From the NCBI RefSeq assembly GCF_032884065.1, contig NC_088883.1, forward strand, positions 29,711,355 to 29,775,354: a DNA stretch of 64,000 nucleotides, read 5' to 3'. How positions within the stretch are numbered: position 1 is the stretch's first letter; the number at the start of each line of letters is the position of its first letter. The notes below the pieces were generated by a model. That model did no database searches, was not told the DNA's origin, and saw only the letters and a program-made list of their open reading frames with translations. The position numbers and the translations under genes were made by a program. Shown one piece after another: positions 26,258 to 37,106 of this stretch. The DNA comes from Artemia franciscana. Lineage: Eukaryota > Arthropoda > Branchiopoda > Anostraca > Artemiidae.

Positions 26258-26612
26258 CTGAACTGCTCCTAAGGAGGCGACTCAGGTTTTTACTCGCCAA
26301 AAAATATTCTCGATACAAGCTTATCTCGTCGGTAGCTTGTCGTGACAGAAGAAAGGACCGAATACTTTCAATCAAATCATGGTCTTTTTCTTGTGAGCCG
26401 TGCCCTATACCTTCAACATTCTTCAGTGAGCATATTTTGGAATCAGTAAGTGGATTTGATTTTGGGTAGACCGGAAGACCAGTTAATAGGTAAGGCTTCG
26501 GAGGGGCGACATGACTTGTAGATGGACTTCCCTCTGGATAGTCTCCTTGGTCGGTAAGTGGATTAGGCTCAGGATTGTCTTCCTGACTTGTAAATGGGTT
26601 TGAAGGATTCTC
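26258..26612 (-). CDS. FAS1 gene exon a1 (linker and domain N-terminus)
   Basis: Longest exon of the set: 118 codons plus one base. Acceptor CCCTTATTTTTCACAG precedes 26612; donor GTAATA starts at 26257 after AGCAGTTCAG. It begins in phase 0. Residues 1-75 are a Pro, Asn, Ser and Thr-rich linker containing imperfect repeats (NPSNPFTSQEDNPEPNPLTD, then YPEGSPSTS and SNPLTDSK). Residues 76-118 are the first helices of a FAS1 domain: LIESIRSFLLSRQATDE, SLYREYFLASKNLSRLLRS. The last base joins GC of exon b1 to make Gly before YSEDTKKYTVF. It is 45 codons longer than a2 because of the linker, which probably acts as a flexible or O-glycosylated spacer (inference). Confidence 0.88.
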
Positions 26613-27850
26613 CTGTGAAAAATAAGGGCAAGAATTAGACTAGGGAGCTACACTTCAGAAGCCAAAAAACAGTTATCAGTGCTTTTTAAAAATAAATATT
26701 GTGTATTAATAATATTGTGTAAATAAATTGTGTAAAATAAACAAATAAAAAATAAATATTGTAGAAAATTATAATATATAAAATATTATAATATTAATAT
26801 TATAAAATATTATAAATAAATATTTAACATACAGCACAGAAAACAAAAGGAAAATTTTTTGATGCTATTAATGTCAGGTGAAGATACTTTTTACACAAAA
26901 TACTATACCCTGCACACGGGTGCCATCAGGACGAGCAAAAAAAAAATAAAATAAGAAAACGTTAAAAATCATCAAAAAGAAAAACGGACTGAACCTTTTT
27001 TTTTTCTCAGATTATGCTATCACCAACAAACCTAGTACAAGAGGTTTTAAATATGTTACAGAATATTATTCTAAAATTACACTCTAACATATTATTCCAA
27101 TATGTAATAAAACATACTGTAATATATTGATATTATTTACGAGTTCGACCTTTAAACTGACTGTTGCTTACCGTTACTTAAACCCTTATCTTATAAAAGA
27201 GTTACTCGTATAGAGCCTTAACCGCCATTAGTTGTTAATTACTTAACTTGACATGAAATCACATAAAGATAATAGGATCAGTGGTAGTTATCATGTTAAT
27301 TAATATCAACCCTTCAATTTTTGCAAAAATATCCTTCTCTAGAATGAGCTAAATAGCTTAAAAATAACTGAGGTAACTGAAAAAAAAATAAATAAATAAA
27401 AAAAAGTTGAAATTAAAGTAACTTAAAAATAACTGAAAAAATAACTTAATTGGTTTTAAAACATTTGTTATTGGTAAACTAATATCGGAGAAGTGAAGAT
27501 ATGCTGATTGCTGCTTTGAAATATTTGAAAATACATTAATGACAAAATATCTAAAATAAGTAGCTCTTTGATCTCCCTTTGAAGTTTAGTTAGCCCAGTT
27601 ATTGGGCTGACTATTTGGCAATTGTTGGGTTTTGGTCACTCACACTTGCTTGTTTTCAAATTTGTTTCTGTTAAATTACCTATAAATCGTTAATTTTTTT
27701 TCGGGGAGGGGAAGGAGCCTTTTATCTTTTTTTTCTTACTTACTTTCTCGAACTTTTAGTTAAAAAATATGAATGGATCTTAGATAATATAAAAAATGAC
27801 TATCAATTTAAATAATTTCAAACAGATCAGAATCGCTCCATACTACAATC
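26613..27850. other. Intron c2-a1, AT-rich, no gene recognised
   Basis: Contains runs of AATATTATAA near 26690-26830 and 27030-27130; no coding evidence. Confidence 0.45.
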
Positions 27851-28211
27851 ATGCTACGAATTTGTGAATTATGGCTAAGTGTTTGGTGCTCTGGTTTGAG
27901 AATTCTTTGTCGAAAGGGCAGGGGTTTGATTCCTGTAGTAGCCAGTTATTTAATTTGGGACGGGGGTCAGTTGCTTGACTCTGTAAGTTCAGCCAGGTTC
28001 AACCCAGCTGTAAATGGGTACCTGGAAAAATCTGGGGAAGGTAACCAGGCAGGATGTGCAAAAGCGCAGGGTGGCTGGCCCCCAACCCCCCAGTGCACTT
28101 CCCGGGTGAAGGGCCAAAAAACGGAGTTCAGCACCGTCAGTTTGGACCTTGAGGGTCTAAGGCCGTCATATTTACTTAAATTAATTTTTACATGCTACGA
28201 ATTTACGAATT
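27851..28211 (+). mobile_element. tRNA-derived SINE with flanking duplication
   Basis: A tRNA-like head has box A TGGCTAAGTGTTTGGTGC (27872-27889) and box B GGGTTTGATTCCT (27922-27934). The body carries AAATGGGTACCTGGAAAAAT, CTGGGGAAGGTAA and GGGCCAAAAAACGGAG. The insert is bounded by near-identical ~20-base copies of ATGCTACGAATTTGTGAATT at 27851 and 28192 (two differences), a plausible target-site duplication. The RNA would be made by RNA polymerase III and moved by a LINE. The ORF across it is not a gene. Confidence 0.8.
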
Positions 28212-28389
28212 GCACTACAGATGGCACTATAATTAAGACGTTTCCATTTCAGCTGCGACAACTCGAGTTACAATATGGTACAAGACAAACCTTTTATAGG
28301 AGCACGAAAAAGACACAAAAAGGTCGCTGAGCTCGTTTCCAGTTTGATCATCTATGGGTGGTCGCTTGTTTTTGATAAGAATAAATAAA

Positions 28390-28870
28390 AAAAAAAACTA
28401 GTTTTTTTAACTGAAAGTAAGGAGCGACATTAAAACTTAAAACGAACAGAAATTACTCCGTATATGAAATGGGTTGTCCCCTCTGCAATCCCTCGCTCTT
28501 TATGCTAAAGCTTTTAATTGTTTTAAAAAGTAGAATTGTGGCAAAGAGTCAAACTTTAGCGTAAAGAGCGAGGGATTGCGGAGGGGACAACCCATTTCAT
28601 ATACGGAGTAATTTCTATTCGTTTTAAGTTTTAATGTCGCTCCTTACTTTCAGTTAAAAAACTAGTTTTTTTTATTTAATTTCTGAACGTTTTTGAATTA
28701 ATGCATGTTTGATTTTGGCTCTCCACACATAAATTATTGAAATGAAATTTGTATATTTTTTTTTTGGGCTAGATAGCTTTCTCTTAGTTTTGATCAGACG
28801 ATTTTGAGGAATAAGGGGTGGGGAAGGAAGCCCAGCTGCCCTCCACTTTTCTGGAGGGCATAATTTTCTC
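28390..28870. repeat. Foldback element (short-loop core) with linker module
   Basis: Bases 28390-28676 form a near-perfect foldback: the left arm AACTGAAAGTAAGGAGCGAC through CATTAAAACTTAAAACGAAC to TAAAGC pairs with GCTTTA-like, GTTCGTTTTAAGTTTTAATG and GTCGCTCCTTACTTTCAGTT on the right, with ACTAGTTTTTTT on both ends. Bases 28677-28870 are the linker module in reverse orientation (TGAACGTTTTTGAATTAATG, TTTTGGCTCTCC, CTGGAGGGCA). Each arm is about 130 bases. Confidence 0.92.
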
Positions 28871-29554
28871 CTTGTTTCCTGGCTTCTGAACTGTCAGCTA
28901 GAAAGTCTGGTGCTAGACTGGCTATACAGATTTTAACACTTCAAAACTTTGCAAGATATATTAGCAAATAATCTCCTTATCAAGTTGAAGATAGTTTAGG
29001 TGTACTCATTTATGTCATTTCTTTACTTCTTTTCCTACAGTTTCGAGATTCATTCGTTAATCATTCTGAACACTCTAGCGTCTACCAATTAAACAAATTG
29101 TTACAGTCGGGAAAAACATCTAATTATTAATTTCATTCTTTTGGATAAATTAAATTATTCATTCCAATTTTTAGTTGACTTTTACAAAGTATAAAGGCAG
29201 TTGTCTAAAAATGTTTAAATAAATTGCCAAGAATTTTCGTCATCTCTATAAATTTTTCATGCAGTTTTCCGTAATTTTCTCCTTTCATTCCGCACAAGCT
29301 TTGGCTAAAACATTAATTAGATTCAAGGCTGTGAAATCGTCTATCTGGATAATGCCCCATTTATTTAAGTAAATTTGGATGGTGTTAAATGGAAAAATTA
29401 AGTCAGCATTTTTTATTGAAGCAGGCTAATTATTTGATCAAAGTGAGTATTAAAAACGAAACAGTAAATATTAGCTTTTGCCTAAAAACTGCAATCGTGA
29501 GTCTAAAATACTTTTAAAGTCGTTTGTTTTCCAAACACCGCGAGGTGTTTAAGT
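28871..29554. other. Intron c2-a1, no gene recognised
   Basis: AT-rich intronic sequence; nothing supported. Confidence 0.45.
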
Positions 29555-29815
29555 TTTTCAGTTTATGGTGACAAGTTGAGTTTGGTGACAGTTAAGTTTT
29601 TCGGTTTATGGTGACAAGTTAAGTTTATGGTGACAAGACAAGTTGAGTTTGGTGACAGTTAAGTTTTTCGGTTTATAGTGACAAGTTAAGTTTATGGTGA
29701 CAAGACAAGTTGAGTTTGGTGACAGTTAAGTTTTTCGGTTTATGGTGACAAGTTAAGTTTATGGTGACAAGACAAGTTGAGTTTGGTGACAGTTAAGTTT
29801 TTCGGTTTATGGTGA
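29555..29815. repeat. 67-bp minisatellite, about 3.7 copies
   Basis: GTTAAGTTTTTCGGTTTATG recurs at 29591, 29658, 29725 and 29792, exactly 67 bases apart. The unit itself contains shorter related words (GTTAAGTTTATGGTGACAAG and GTTGAGTTTGGTGACA), so it probably grew from a ~20-base repeat. Copies are nearly identical. Confidence 0.95.
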
Positions 29816-30369
29816 CAAATTCACTACAATTTACCAGAAAATTAAAAAGTCGCCAAAAACCAGACCTTATACTGCAAAAACACGAGGGCAATTCTGAATC
29901 CAGTTATTTGACTCCAGAAATCTTTCAAAAACACTTGAAAATACAGTGGCTCATGTCTAGCGTAAATTGTGTGAAGGAAATCACCCTTAATTATCATCAA
30001 CATAATATTCATTTTATACTAAATATAACACAAACAAAAACAAGTCGAAAAGAAATAAAAATATGTCAACAGAAGCAATCCTGTTGCGGGATCCATTAAA
30101 CATTTATAAAACTATAAACTGAGAACACTCACGAAAATTAATTAATAAATTAAAATGACCTATGAACCATCATCTGGTAAATGGCAAAAATTGAATCAAA
30201 TAAGTGAAAAAACACAAAACAAAGAAAAACTAAAAGGGAAACAATAGGAAAAGAGAAGCGGGGAAAAATAAAAAAATAGCAGGAACAAAATTACTGAACC
30301 AAAATTACAGAAAGGCCTACCGAGAAACTGCCTTTGCCGAGAGAGATAGAGAGAAACGAGAAGGGCATT
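29816..30369. other. Intron c2-a1, no gene recognised
   Basis: A 96-residue ORF at 29809-30099 starts within the minisatellite and matches nothing I know. I do not call it a gene. Confidence 0.4.
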
Positions 30370-31135
30370 CTACATGAAGCTTGCATATATCTATCTTAAA
30401 AAAAGAACAATCAGGAAATAACTTTAAACAGAAATTCTTTTTGATTTAAAGTTCAAAAGTAAAAATAAAGCACACTCAGAAAACATCGTGGTTAGGTAGC
30501 ATGAAAACTAACTGCCTGAATTGGTTAAGTGGAAACTTGCATAAATTTATTCTAAAAAAAGAAAAATCAGGAATTAATTTTAACAAAGATTCGGTTTAAT
30601 TTAGAGTTCAACAATAAAAATAAACCACACTCAGAAAGTACCGAGGTCAGTGAGCTTCAAACCTAACTGCCTGAATTGGTTAAGTGAATACTTGCAAAAT
30701 TTATCTGAAAAAAAGAACAATCAGGAATTCATTTTAATCAGGAATTATTTTTAATTTGTAGTTCAACAATAAAAATAAAGCACACGCAGAAAATACCGAG
30801 GTCAGTGAGTAAGAAACCTAACTGCCTGAATTGGTTAAGTGGAAACTTGCATGAATCTATCTAAGAAAAGGAAAATAAGGGATTCATTTCAATCAGTAAT
30901 CCTTTTTAACTTGGATTTGAAACAATAAAAATATAGCACACTCATAATGCACAAAGGACAGTGAATATGTAAACTAATTGTCTGAATTGATTTAGTGGAA
31001 ACTTGCATAAATCTATCTTAAAAAAAATAACAATCAGGAATTCATTTTGATAGAGATTCTGTTTAATTTGGAGTTCAACAATAAAAATAAAGCACACTCA
31101 GAAAGTACTGAGGTCAGTGAGGATGAAAACTAACT
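30370..31135. repeat. ~160-bp tandem array (second array)
   Basis: Same unit as the array at 24250-25610, same orientation: CTGAATTGGTTAAGTGGAAA near 30515, 30671 and 30831, with weaker copies near 30390 and 30980 and a last partial copy ending at about 31128. AACAATAAAAATAAAGCACA and CTCAGAAAGTACCGAGGTCA are clear. It ends fewer than 190 bases from exon c2. Confidence 0.88.
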
Positions 31136-31312
31136 CATGTAGAATGAGTTCATGTTACTATCATGTAGAATAGGTTTATAAAGATGAGACCTCTGAGCTG
31201 ATATTGGTGATCGTTTAGGCACAGAAAATCTACGAGTAGAAATTATTACAGTGAAACACCCTATTACAGTAAAGATATAAATACATTGCATTACGGTCTT
31301 ATTGTCTCTTAC

Positions 31313-31437
31313 CGCATATATTTGATTAATCCTGTCTTGGTCAAAGAATAGAATACTATCTATTATGTACGAACGGCCTTGGCAATCGAGAGGATATGGA
31401 CCAGAGACTATGTCACCCATTCCATTCAAAGGACTAC
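31313..31437 (-). CDS. FAS1 gene exon c2 (domain C-terminus)
   Basis: Two bases plus 41 codons. Acceptor TTTTTTTCTAG precedes 31437; donor GTAAGA starts at 31312 after ATATATGCG. Starts in phase 1, joining the last G of exon b2 (Gly), and ends in phase 0. The protein reads SPLNGMGDIVSGPYPL, DCQGRSYIIDSILFF and DQDRINQIYA, with the H2-like box YIIDSILFF. Compared with c1 it is four codons shorter at the end; c3 and c4 are two codons longer than c1. It completes FAS1 domain a2-b2-c2. Confidence 0.88.
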
Positions 31438-31527
31438 CTAGAAAAAAAGAAGCGTAAACCGATCTGAAGGCTCCAATGGTAACTTACCACTATTTTTTCT
31501 GTTTGTGATTATTTTCTTACTGTCTAA

Positions 31528-32470
31528 TACAGGGTGACGCAAAAAGATCCGTACCCATATTTTATTCGATAGAAAATCCATTTTTTTTTAGCAAATATCC
31601 TTTCTGTTGCAGGACATGAAAGGTGAACCTTTGGATGATCGCAGCTATAGTTGCCCCAAAAATGTCTTGGACCAATTAGCAGAAGATATTCTCCCTGGAG
31701 ACTTATTTTGCGACAAAATCATACCAGAGTGTGCAAATTCAGTTTCGAAAACTTTTCCATTGTCGCAACTTATTTTGAGACCTATTTTGGACGAATGTCT
31801 CCAAAATAGTTTTTGATTTATGTTCTAAAGCCACGGGGGGAACTTATTCAGGCTGGAAAAAGAGGAAAATATCACAGCAATCAGTGCATAGACGCAGCCA
31901 AGAAGTCGGAATGACAAGGGAGTGCAAGGACATGCAAGGAATGCAAGAACAGAAGAAAAAATTGCTGCAGTAAGGGACTCAGTAGGACGCAGCCCTAGAA
32001 AATCAGTGCGTAGACACAGCCAAGAACTCAGAATGACAAGGGAGTCACTGTGGCATGTTCTCACGTTTAACTGGACAGTGTAGTCCCTCACTACAGCAAT
32101 GCTTTCTTCTTTCCTTGCACTCTCTTTCCTGCCTGAATAAGTTCCCCCTGTGGCTTTAAAAAATAAGTCCACTGCAGTCCCATGCTCACTGGACTTCGTA
32201 ACACAACTAAGAATCGTGATTTTGGTGGAAAGTTGCGACAATGGAAAAGTTTTCGAAACTGAATTTGTACACTCTGGTATGATTTTGTCGCAAAATAAGT
32301 CTCCAGGGAGAATATCTTCTGCTAATTGGTCCAAGACATTTTTGGGGCAACTATAGCTGCGATCATCCAAAGGTTCACCTTTCATGTCCTGCAACAGAAA
32401 GGATATTTGTTAAAAAATGGATTTTTTATCGTATAAAATATGGGTACGGATCTTTTTGGGTCACCCTGTA
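31528..32470. mobile_element. Long-TIR DNA element with an exon-like ORF in each arm
   Basis: Begins TACAGGGTGACGCAAAAAGA and ends as its inverse (TTTTGGGTCACCCTGTA), so the terminus is (TA)CAGGGTGAC and a TA target is likely, as in the Tc1/mariner superfamily (assignment inferred from ends only). Inverted arms run to about 31772 and from about 32228, about 245 bases each and nearly identical. Each arm contains ATCCTTTCTGTTGCAG/GACATG followed by an open frame reading MQDMKGEPLDDRSYSCPKN, VLDQLAEDILPGDLF and IIPEC. The minus-arm frame stays open for 189 codons. The middle has two related ~45-base blocks (about 31886 and 32004). No DDE transposase is seen. Confidence 0.75.
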
Positions 32471-34979
32471 TATTTATTATCTTTTTGGGTATATTATTTT
32501 ACAACATAGTTTTTTATTTTAATATGCGTTTTATGTTGCAGAAATTATTTTAATACCCTTGATCAGATCCGTTTTAACAGCCCTACCGGCTGTCATATCT
32601 AAGATTTTTGTTCAAGGTAGAGAACATTTTCCTCCGACTTTTCCAACTGTTTCGATTAAGATTAAGTATGAGCTACTAGTTCATGATTGTTGGCCCATCC
32701 CTTGCGAACATTTACATGTAAACTAGGTTATCTGTTGCTCTTGGTAAAGCCAAAAATAGCCTCTAGGTCAGGTTTCTAGGGATGTAAAGTGCGAGTAGTC
32801 ACTCGCTAATCCCAGTTCTGAAGAAGCTCAAAGGTATATGAAATCGAGTGTAATGATTGCTAATTTTGGCATTCAGGAAAGTTAATAAAGATATTTAGAA
32901 AATATAATAATACATCTTATGTTACCCATGGGATCATCACTTTCAATCTATTTTGTTAGGCAACATGAATCAACAGTCTAAATCAACAGAAACTGAGAGC
33001 ATATTTTTGTTTTTGAAATACCTCCAACCTTCCTCCCCCAAGGGCAAAAAATGTAAAGCAAAAGCTACTAAAAATTTATGTGCTCTACAAAAAATCCCCG
33101 ATTGATCTAGCCAAGGAAAAGTGGGAAAAAATTTGATCCCACCCTCAGAACCCAATTAAAAAAATTGCCAGAACACAAATCAAATTGGTTGGATTACCTA
33201 AAATAATAGAGTAAGTAAGTTTCTATCCCGGTTTTTGAGGCCTTTTAGTCCTGAAATTAGAAAACGTGTAACTCTATTTTAAACCCCAAAAAGCACAGGT
33301 CTGGATACCAAAGAAAGAATTTTAGTCGGAACCTTGTTGTTCCTTAGATGTTTTTTTGTGACTTCGGATATCCATGATATGTTTACAAAGTCGACCGAAA
33401 AAATTATCAAGTTAAATACAGTAAATATCTACAAAACGAAGTCTCCATGATGATATTTCTCTCCTATAAAAAATGTTTACAAAATTCTTCGGACAGACAT
33501 CAATGCCCCTATTAACGGCTACTACGGCTAAACTAATCCTATCTTTATCCTGTTGAATTTTTTAGCCAGAGTCTTAGCCTATCAAGTGTAGGAAAGTTCT
33601 TCTCTGGGTGTAACAGCACTTACAGACAACTTTTCAAGGATGGCAAAAAGCCGAACAACACTTGGAGGAAAGATAGGGCCGTATTTATAAAGAAAGCGTA
33701 GCACATGAAGGCGTTTCTTTGACCGAGATTATTCCAAATGCCACATAAAGCTGAACGGCTTGCCTTCAACAGCCTGCCTTGGTAAAATATTATCATATAG
33801 CTCAAAAAGACACTCACTTTATTGTCTTGGGATAGTAAGAAGAATCTTAGAAGGATCAAGGATGCCGAGTTGAGACAAAACATTATATTTAAATTCACAA
33901 TGTTGTTTCAGATGCGAAATGTAGTGGTCTGGAAAAGAAATAAATAGAGGTTGTCTAGTTAGTAGACAATTGAGCATTGCTTGAATGCACAATCCTTCCA
34001 CCTCTTGTCTTTCCGATATCTCAAGTCTTCAAGTTAAGGCAAAATGCTAAGTTTTTTTCAAACACAGAAGCGAAAGAAGTGGCTGTATTTTCTCAGATCT
34101 GTTGTTTTGGAACGTATAGTCACTGGAATGTATATCACTGGAATGTTTTATGATTTAGCCTAATTTAGAATTTATTTGGTACTTATGGAGTATATACTCC
34201 ATAAACGTTCTGACATTCCACTTACTACGTTTTCAATGGGACCAAGTACCAATGTATGCTCCATAGGCTAATTTTGTCATCATGATAGACAATTGTAAAA
34301 AGCCCTCTGTCTTCTCATTCGGGCTCCCTTGCAGGTGTGCCAACTTATGAAAATATAGGGGCGCAGTAAAAACTTTTTTCAATTTTTAAATGAAAATTCA
34401 AAATTTTTTTATTATTTTAAATCAAATATTTGGGTTAAAGAAAATACCTGGCAAAAACCAAGGGGGAACAGTTACATCTGAGCAAGGATCAATTGTCCCT
34501 CCACCCGCACCAATTGGTACCCCTGCTTCTCTGACTAGTAATATTTTAGTCAGGTTATTGGTCATTTTTTAAAATTTGAAAATTAATTAATTTAAAATTT
34601 GAAATTTGAAAATTAAATTTGAAAATTAGTATTGATCAATAGACTTTATAACAGCTATTCACTACCAGAACATTAAGACAAATAAAATGTCTTAGCATAG
34701 AACTGCATCATAAAAGAGAGGGCATAGATTAGCATAGAGGGCTGCAATATGTTGGTTTCATGGCTGTAGTATGTAGGCTGTATGGCCTTGTGTACGCTGT
34801 GTGATATTATGTATGACTGCGTGGTTTGGCGTTGTGTGTCGTTGTATGTACACGATGCCAATAGCAAACTTTAGGAATCTTATATACAAGGGCAAATGTT
34901 CTATTATTTTGCGTATACCACCTTATGATAGATAGATATATAAGTGTATTTCAAACGCCCATGGGCCATATACACACAA
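32471..34979. other. Intron b2-c2, no gene recognised
   Basis: Several ORFs of 60-100 codons exist here on both strands, but none has a recognisable motif. The stretch 34700-34870 is unusual in being rich in TGT and GTATG words. Confidence 0.4.
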
Positions 34980-35345
34980 CAATATAATCAAATTAAAAGC
35001 AAGCAAGAAAATTAAACAACAGCACAAATTACAAACATGCGCAAAAACAGAATACAACGCGAAAATACCTAATCTAACAACAAAAGAAATTAATCATATA
35101 AACTTGCTCTTCTTACTAAGGATTTATCAATTTACACTCCCACTTGAAATATTGTGGTTGGATTACTATTTTGCAGAATACCAGGAAGCATAAAATTAAT
35201 CCCATACAAATAAATTTCCCGTAAATCCAAGAGCACCGGGCATTTCCGGAGAAAATGATCCAAGTCTTCATCCTCATCTTTACAAAGGGGACAAACAATG
35301 ATATTATTTATTGCTGCACAGCCTATGGATGGTATTCAGGTATGG
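34980..35345 (-). pseudogene. LINE C-terminal zinc-finger remnant
   Basis: Minus-strand frame from about 35345 gives RYHTWIPSIGCAAINNI, IVCPLCKDEDEDLDHFLRKC and PVLLDLREIYLYGINFMLPG. The C-x2-C-...-H-x4-C arrangement with L-x-H-F-L-x-x-C-P is the zinc-binding domain (zf-RVT type) found after the reverse transcriptase in many LINEs. About 60 codons are open; below 35130 the frame is lost and what follows looks like a 3' UTR. No RT domain is found upstream. Confidence 0.8.
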
Positions 35346-35662
35346 TAACGGCATATTTTCGACAAATATTTGGGAAAAATTTTGTGACCTAAAAAGTTAA
35401 GGTAAATGTTCTATCTGCACTTCCATGGTTCATGGCTGAATGGCCGCAGCGGCACCCGGCCATTCTTTCTTCTGTGGTACGATATAGAAGAAAAATTACT
35501 CCAATTTTTGTTTATATTAGAAGATTTTAATTTATATCATACGTTTTATATGTTTGCTCTGGGTAATTATTAAAAATCTAATCAAAGTAAGGAATTATAA
35601 AAATAAAAAAAGAGGTAAGGAAGGATTCATCAAAAAGGACTGAACAATTAGAACAAACAAAC

Positions 35663-35890
35663 CTTTTTCTGATCCATAGTTTATTATTTTCCCAGTCACA
35701 GTTTTAAAAGTTGCATTTTCAACAAGATCTTTGGACTGAATAGGCTGTATAAGAATGTGATCCAATATCATTTGATCTCTATAGGAGGTATCCATCATGT
35801 AATAATCGCCCGCATCACTAGGTATAAATCTTTTAATTCCGGAACTTGTTGGAATCAAAACTGTATATTCACTGATGTCATCAGAATATT
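35663..35890 (-). CDS. FAS1 gene exon b2 (domain core)
   Basis: Two bases, 75 codons and one base; phase 1 at both ends. Acceptor ATTCTGTTTTACAG is at 35891 upward, and donor GTTTGT starts at 35662 after TCAGAAAAAG. Protein: YSDDISEYTVLIPTSSGIKR, FIPSDAGDYYMMDTSYRDQM, ILDHILIQPIQSKDL and TFKTVTGKIINYGSEK. Aligned with b1 the T-V-x-x-P-T, R-D-x-M-I-x-D-H-I and T-V-T-G-x-I positions are shared, and about half of residues look identical by eye. Joins exon a2 through a Glu codon and exon c2 through Gly. The core repeat is one codon longer than b1. Confidence 0.9.
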
Positions 35891-37106
35891 CTGTAAAACA
35901 AGACTCAGTAATCCAATTTATAATTTTAATCTAATTTCTCTTAAGTTTATAATTAATAAGTCTACGTTTAATATTAATACACTTAATAATATGATAATAT
36001 ATTTAATATCATAATAATTTAATTAATAAGTTTGTAATTAATAAGTATAAATAATAATAACCAGGGGCATATCTAGGATTTTCTTTAGGGGAGGGGCATA
36101 ATAGGTTGCTTCGATAAACATGCGAACAAAGAAATACGAGTAATTTGAAGGGAACCTCGACAATTATGTGTTGTAGGCAGGTAGTGGAAATGGTCGAAAA
36201 TTTAATCTAAAATCTGGTGAGGGTTAAAGTTGTAATAAATGTGTTGAAATTAAAATGGTATAAAAATATTGATACAAAAAATAATAAGTTATAAGAATCA
36301 CCCCGTCATAACAAAAACAATTAAAAGCTGTTCACCATTTAAAACGAGGGTTTTAGTTATGGTCAATAAAATATTAACTAATTACTATTTCTTTTTAAAA
36401 TAGTGTTTCAAAAACAGTCTCAGCTTTGACGAAGCTTATCTTTCCACTTTTCAAAGTTCGATATATTTTGCTTAAATTACAGAATACACAATTTTATAAG
36501 AAAACGTATATCTCTTTATTTCCTCTCCCGCCACGTCTACTTATTACACGGTTGATGTAAATATTTCTGATTCAATATTTCGGTGAACATTTATAATAGC
36601 TAGTCCTGTCCGTCTGGAGTCCTGTCAGCTTAGAGCTCTTCGTTAGTATTTCCCTCCTAGTGATCTAAAAATATTCGAACGAAGACCAAAATCGTCAGGA
36701 AAATATGGACTCTAATAAAGATGCATACAGTTGTGTCCTTCAAACTAAGTATACGGGGTGAAATACTCCTTAAAAGACAAATAATTATGTGTTTGTTATT
36801 TTTTAATTTGATAGGAATAGATTGGGGATTTAAATTCTCAGGGTTTTAAGACGTGGTAGATTTCTTTTTTTTTATCCTGAGATTTCAGATATTCAATTTA
36901 AACGTTTAAATTTCAACATACCCGTTGAGCACATAAATAAAAAAAAATTACTCAGATTTAGCATTAAGTAAGAGAATTGTCCAGCAAAATTTTTGATTTA
37001 TTAACAACTAATCGTGGAAATATGATTGGTTGACATGCATCAAAATAAGTATGAAAATCATCGGAGGTATATATAGCAGTTTATATAAGTTCATGGACAA
37101 ATCAAA
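35891..37106. other. Intron a2-b2, no gene recognised
   Basis: Very AT-rich stretch around 35900-36060, otherwise unremarkable. Confidence 0.45.

Noticed and set aside
27851-28330. 159-codon ORF on the plus strand
   Set aside because: It spans a SINE and both target duplicates; no protein motif.
29809-30099. 96-codon ORF on the plus strand
   Set aside because: Starts in a minisatellite, has Lys/Gln-rich low-complexity sequence typical of AT-rich random ORFs, and shows no splice context.
33620-34001. Overlapping minus-strand ORFs in intron b2-c2
   Set aside because: No FAS1, transposase or RT motif and no phase-compatible splice signals that would link them to the host gene.
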